DNA of 64,000 nucleotides from Himantopus leucocephalus (taxonomy: Eukaryota; Chordata; Aves; Charadriiformes; Recurvirostridae), in the NCBI GenBank assembly GCA_003993805.1, contig RSEF01000003.1, forward strand, positions 62,481,851-62,545,850, in the 5' to 3' direction. Below the pieces are notes generated by a model that saw nothing but the letters and a program-made list of their open reading frames with translations, did not search any database and was not told where the DNA came from. Below, piece by piece: positions 61,396 through 64,000 of the stretch (positions are counted from its first letter, which is position 1; each line of letters starts with the position of its first letter). A program made the translations under genes and the position numbers.

Positions 61396-63230
61396 ATAAA
61401 CGGTAATGAGTAAGTAAGCCTATTCCCATGTTCAACTGAAAGACAAATAGAAAACTACCATACAACAAAAAACACAAATTAAAAACACTAATCTGTAAAT
61501 TAACTCATCTTAAATCTGGAAAAAAGCAAGTGTACACCTTCTGACACTAAAAGTCATACAGAAACACGCACACCAGGAAGCAAGGGAACTTAGGTTTCAG
61601 TTCTTAGTATCAGAAGAATACTCACTGGAAGTACAGGTATGCTAGAAGTTAATTCGATACCTCTTAATATAAGCGTTGCCGCAGTAAACATAGCTTGAAC
61701 AAAGTACCGGGTTATGATATCAAATAAACTCAGTATAAAATCACAATAAAAACACAGAAGATGAAAAAAACTTAAGGAAAAAGCACACTGTGTTGAAAGA
61801 GGTGATTTATATTGTAATTGCATTATTTTGAGTAAAAGTAAAGCAAGATTACTTTTGTTCAACGATATATTTCAAAATGTCTTTTTTTTTTAAAGCCCAC
61901 TTCTCTATTTATTTCTTCAAGGAGTGATTTGAAATATTTACTACCAGACAGTACCTAATTTTAGGTTTTAAGTGCTTTAACAGCTCTATGAAATATGATC
62001 AGCAGCTGCAATATAGAAGTATGCTGAATAAACTCTCCTTATAAAAAGGGAGACCTGTTTTACCCTGAGTTCATAAAATCCCTGCTTTCAAGAAAGAAAA
62101 AGATAGCAGAAAAAATTAGTCGTTGTGTCCTAGAGCATTTGACAGAAATTTCAGGAATTTCTTTCTTCTTTCTGAATTAACTTTCATATTTAATAGAGGA
62201 AAAAGCAGTTTAAATTTTAACACTGGAAGATTGCATTGAACATCGTGTGATACCACCAGGTCATCAGGAAACAGACAGGTACCTGTCCCATACCAAATGG
62301 CAGTGTTTAACATTGAATAATTCTAGGACTGAAAGATAAAAGTTGCATGAAGTTTAAAGAGTAGCTCTCAAAGCTTGCATCAGAGGCTAAAAATATGCAA
62401 CAGGATACTATCTATAGCTGTATTTCTAGTTGCCTTGTTTGAAACATTTTAACTGGGAACTGCAATTAACTGGGAACCCACCAGTTTTCTGCTTATTAAA
62501 TTCCTTGTTTAGAATTTATCTATCCCATTGGCATTATCCATACAGAAGAATAAATTCTTATTGCAAAGTGTTGTGAAGCCATTAATAAACATAAACCCAG
62601 CAAGAGTAACCTTCAACTAAATTTTTTAGCAGTACAACTATACACACGCATGATTTATAACTGCATATGAATTATATGAACAAAGATACATAAAAGATTT
62701 GTCAACATACTCCTCTTTCATTTTTATTTAATTCGATTGAAGAACATTTGGTAACATAAATACCAGAATTTTCAAAAGAAAGCAAGAAGAGCTGTTTCGG
62801 ACATAGCGCAGCGAATGGTAGATGTCAAACATAGAGGAAGAATCACGGGGAAGACAGAGAAATGTCAATCTGTATTTCCACTTTACTCACAGTATGATAC
62901 GTATTGTAGGTATGCAAACATTTGTTGTTCGGCAGCATTTTCAGAATTACTAGGAGAAAAAGTCAAACCCACAGTCATTTTGCGAAACTGCTCTTCTGAG
63001 CGTTAAGGAAATGAAACAATGATATAACCTGAGCTTTAAGGCAAAGTACACTCTTCAAATAACAACTAAACTCTGAGGTCAGACCAAAAAAAATATTTAC
63101 CATACAGAAAAGATGCTTGCTTTGTATATACATCAGTAAATTTAAACTGATTAGTTTCTCTTAGATACACTTTCTCGTCTCGGCAAGCGAAGCAAGTAAA
63201 ACACAACTCAGAAAACTGAAAATACTGGTT
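61396..63230. other. No gene seen between exon-like segment A and the CpG island
   Basis: AT-rich with short ORFs on both strands. CpG frequency begins to rise above about 63180 on approaching the island. Confidence 0.5.
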
Positions 63231-63244
63231 TCTTACTGTTCTAG

Positions 63245-63780
63245 CATGACTTCATGCTTAAACTCGAACCGGCCCAGGCGCTCCCCTGTCTGCTACAGCG
63301 TGCCTCCCAGGATTTTTGTAAATACCAGCTATTTCACATCGCCCCTCGCGAGATAAACGTGTCCCTCCGTGTGCTCCGCTTTAAATCCTGCCCGCGGGAT
63401 AACGGGAAGGCAGCACCGTACCCACTTGGCTCTTAGTGGCAGTTTCATAAACGTAAATGAAACTTTAGATGCCAATTACTGACTGGCAGCGGCGCTGCCG
63501 TGGGATCCCGCTCTCCCTTCCCGGTGGGAAGCGCGGCGGGGCCGCTCCCCCGCGGGTGGGTGCCGGGCGGCGGCCCCGGGGCACCCCCCGCCGGCCGGGC
63601 AGGGCGCGGAGCCCCCGCGGCTCGGGGAGACCCGCCGCCGGAGCCGTGTGAAACCCAGCCGGCGGTTTTCCGCGGGTATCTGATTTTGGAAGTGTCTGTA
63701 ATGACAGCCGGAGAGGCAAATTAATGGCCAACAGCCCACTGGGTTTGAACACGGAGAATCCTGTTACCTCCTCACGGATC

Positions 63781-63811
<31 letters not shown>

Positions 63812-63965
63812 GAGGCTTCCCCACGTGGAAACGCTTTCAAACCAAAACACAAGACCCCGCATCGCCGGCGGAAAGGGCGGCGGGACCCCCGCGCCGGGGC
63901 TCTCCTGCGCCTCCGTCCTCCCGGCGCAGCGGGGACCGGCGGCGGGGGCGGGGGCGAGGTGGGAC
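63245..63965 (-). promoter_or_regulatory. EYA4: CpG island; likely EYA4 promoter and non-coding first exon
   Basis: The base composition changes sharply here from AT-rich to GC-rich with dense CpG. There are two very GC-rich cores, about 63484-63665 and 63855-63962, separated by an ordinary stretch that holds a CA microsatellite. GC boxes of Sp1 type (runs of GGGGGCGGGGG) lie at 63944-63954. I see no convincing TATA box. The island lies upstream of the EYA4 start exon on the same strand, and it is the only large island in the window, so assigning it to EYA4 is inference. Candidate first-exon donors on the minus strand are GAG|GTAACA (GT at 63767-63766), a GTACGG site near 63414, and ACA|GTAAGA (GT at 63236-63235). 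I cannot choose between them. The open frames here (for example 63465-63824) are rich in Arg, Pro and Gly in every frame and are a composition effect. Confidence 0.65.
63785..63811 (+). repeat. (AC)13 microsatellite inside the CpG island
   Basis: Thirteen AC units plus a final A lie between the two GC-rich cores of the island. The tract is long enough to be polymorphic. A run in a promoter or first exon can alter spacing or form Z-DNA; no effect is shown here. Confidence 0.97.
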
Positions 63966-64000
63966 AACCCGAAAACGCACCGTTTTGTCTTTAAACCACA

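Larger units (their letters stand above)
45702..63235 (-). other. EYA4: Presumptive EYA4 intron 1
   Basis: This is the interval between the candidate promoter island and the acceptor of the start exon. It is mostly AT-rich DNA with short two-strand ORFs. It holds two CR1 fragments (52084-52486, 57361-57759), an assembly join at 57790, an isolated CpG-rich patch (57003-57185), forkhead-like direct repeats at 46601-46640, two blocks resembling conserved non-coding DNA (46060-46210, 48455-48680), and three unassigned protein-like open segments (47258-47432, 60510-60612, 61270-61395). Those three could be cryptic or alternative exons, or chance. Confidence 0.55.

Noticed and set aside
63465..63824. 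119-codon minus-strand frame and overlapping frames in the CpG island
   Set aside because: All frames on both strands are open because GC-rich DNA lacks stops; products are Arg/Pro/Gly-rich and include the translated CA repeat.
1..64000. Bacterial-type systems (operons, CRISPR, insertion sequences) or tRNA/rRNA genes
   Set aside because: No regularly spaced repeats with spacers, no cloverleaf motifs, no rRNA-like segments and no closely packed long ORFs were seen; the sequence is clearly avian nuclear DNA.

Overview
This window is vertebrate nuclear DNA, almost certainly from a bird. The evidence is five 3'-end fragments of the avian LINE CR1 (with the ATTCTATG-type tail), a complete solo LTR of avian endogenous-retrovirus type with a 5-bp target duplication, AT-rich intron-like DNA with no bacterial-style gene packing, eukaryotic splice signals and one CpG island. 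Two single N characters (16624 and 57790) mark places where the assembly was closed artificially.

The one gene I can support is EYA4 (Eyes absent homolog 4), on the minus strand and represented only by its 5' part. A CpG island at about 63245-63965 is the likely promoter and first non-coding exon. An exon at 45600-45701 has a strong polypyrimidine/AG acceptor and a near-consensus GTAAGT donor. It carries the start codon and eleven codons, MEDSQDLSEQS, which match the start of vertebrate EYA4 with one substitution. The stretch between island and exon (about 17.6 kb) is then intron 1, and 1-45599 is the beginning of a long intron 2. I could not find the next exon (expected to begin VKK...), so it probably lies outside the window.

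Layout from low to high coordinate: 1-45599, intron 2, with old MIR and palindromic DNA-element relics, CR1 fragments near 17.0-17.4, 19.6 and 22.3 kb, the solo LTR at 20480-21226, several short tandem repeats, a small GC-rich patch at 4.2 kb and an isolated CpG-rich patch at 41.0 kb; 45600-45701, the EYA4 start exon; 45702-63230, intron 1, with two minus-oriented CR1 3' ends (52.1 and 57.4 kb), a second isolated CpG-rich patch (57.0 kb), and three exon-like or protein-like open segments that I cannot assign (47.3, 60.5 and 61.3 kb); 63245-63965, CpG island.

Nearly all other open reading frames are 60-130 codons long, overlap one another on both strands and look like chance. I see no operon, CRISPR array, tRNA or rRNA gene and no novel multi-gene system. 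The points most worth checking are the EYA4 start exon and promoter assignment, the unassigned exon-like segments, the two orphan CpG patches as possible alternative promoters, and blocks that look like conserved non-coding enhancers.
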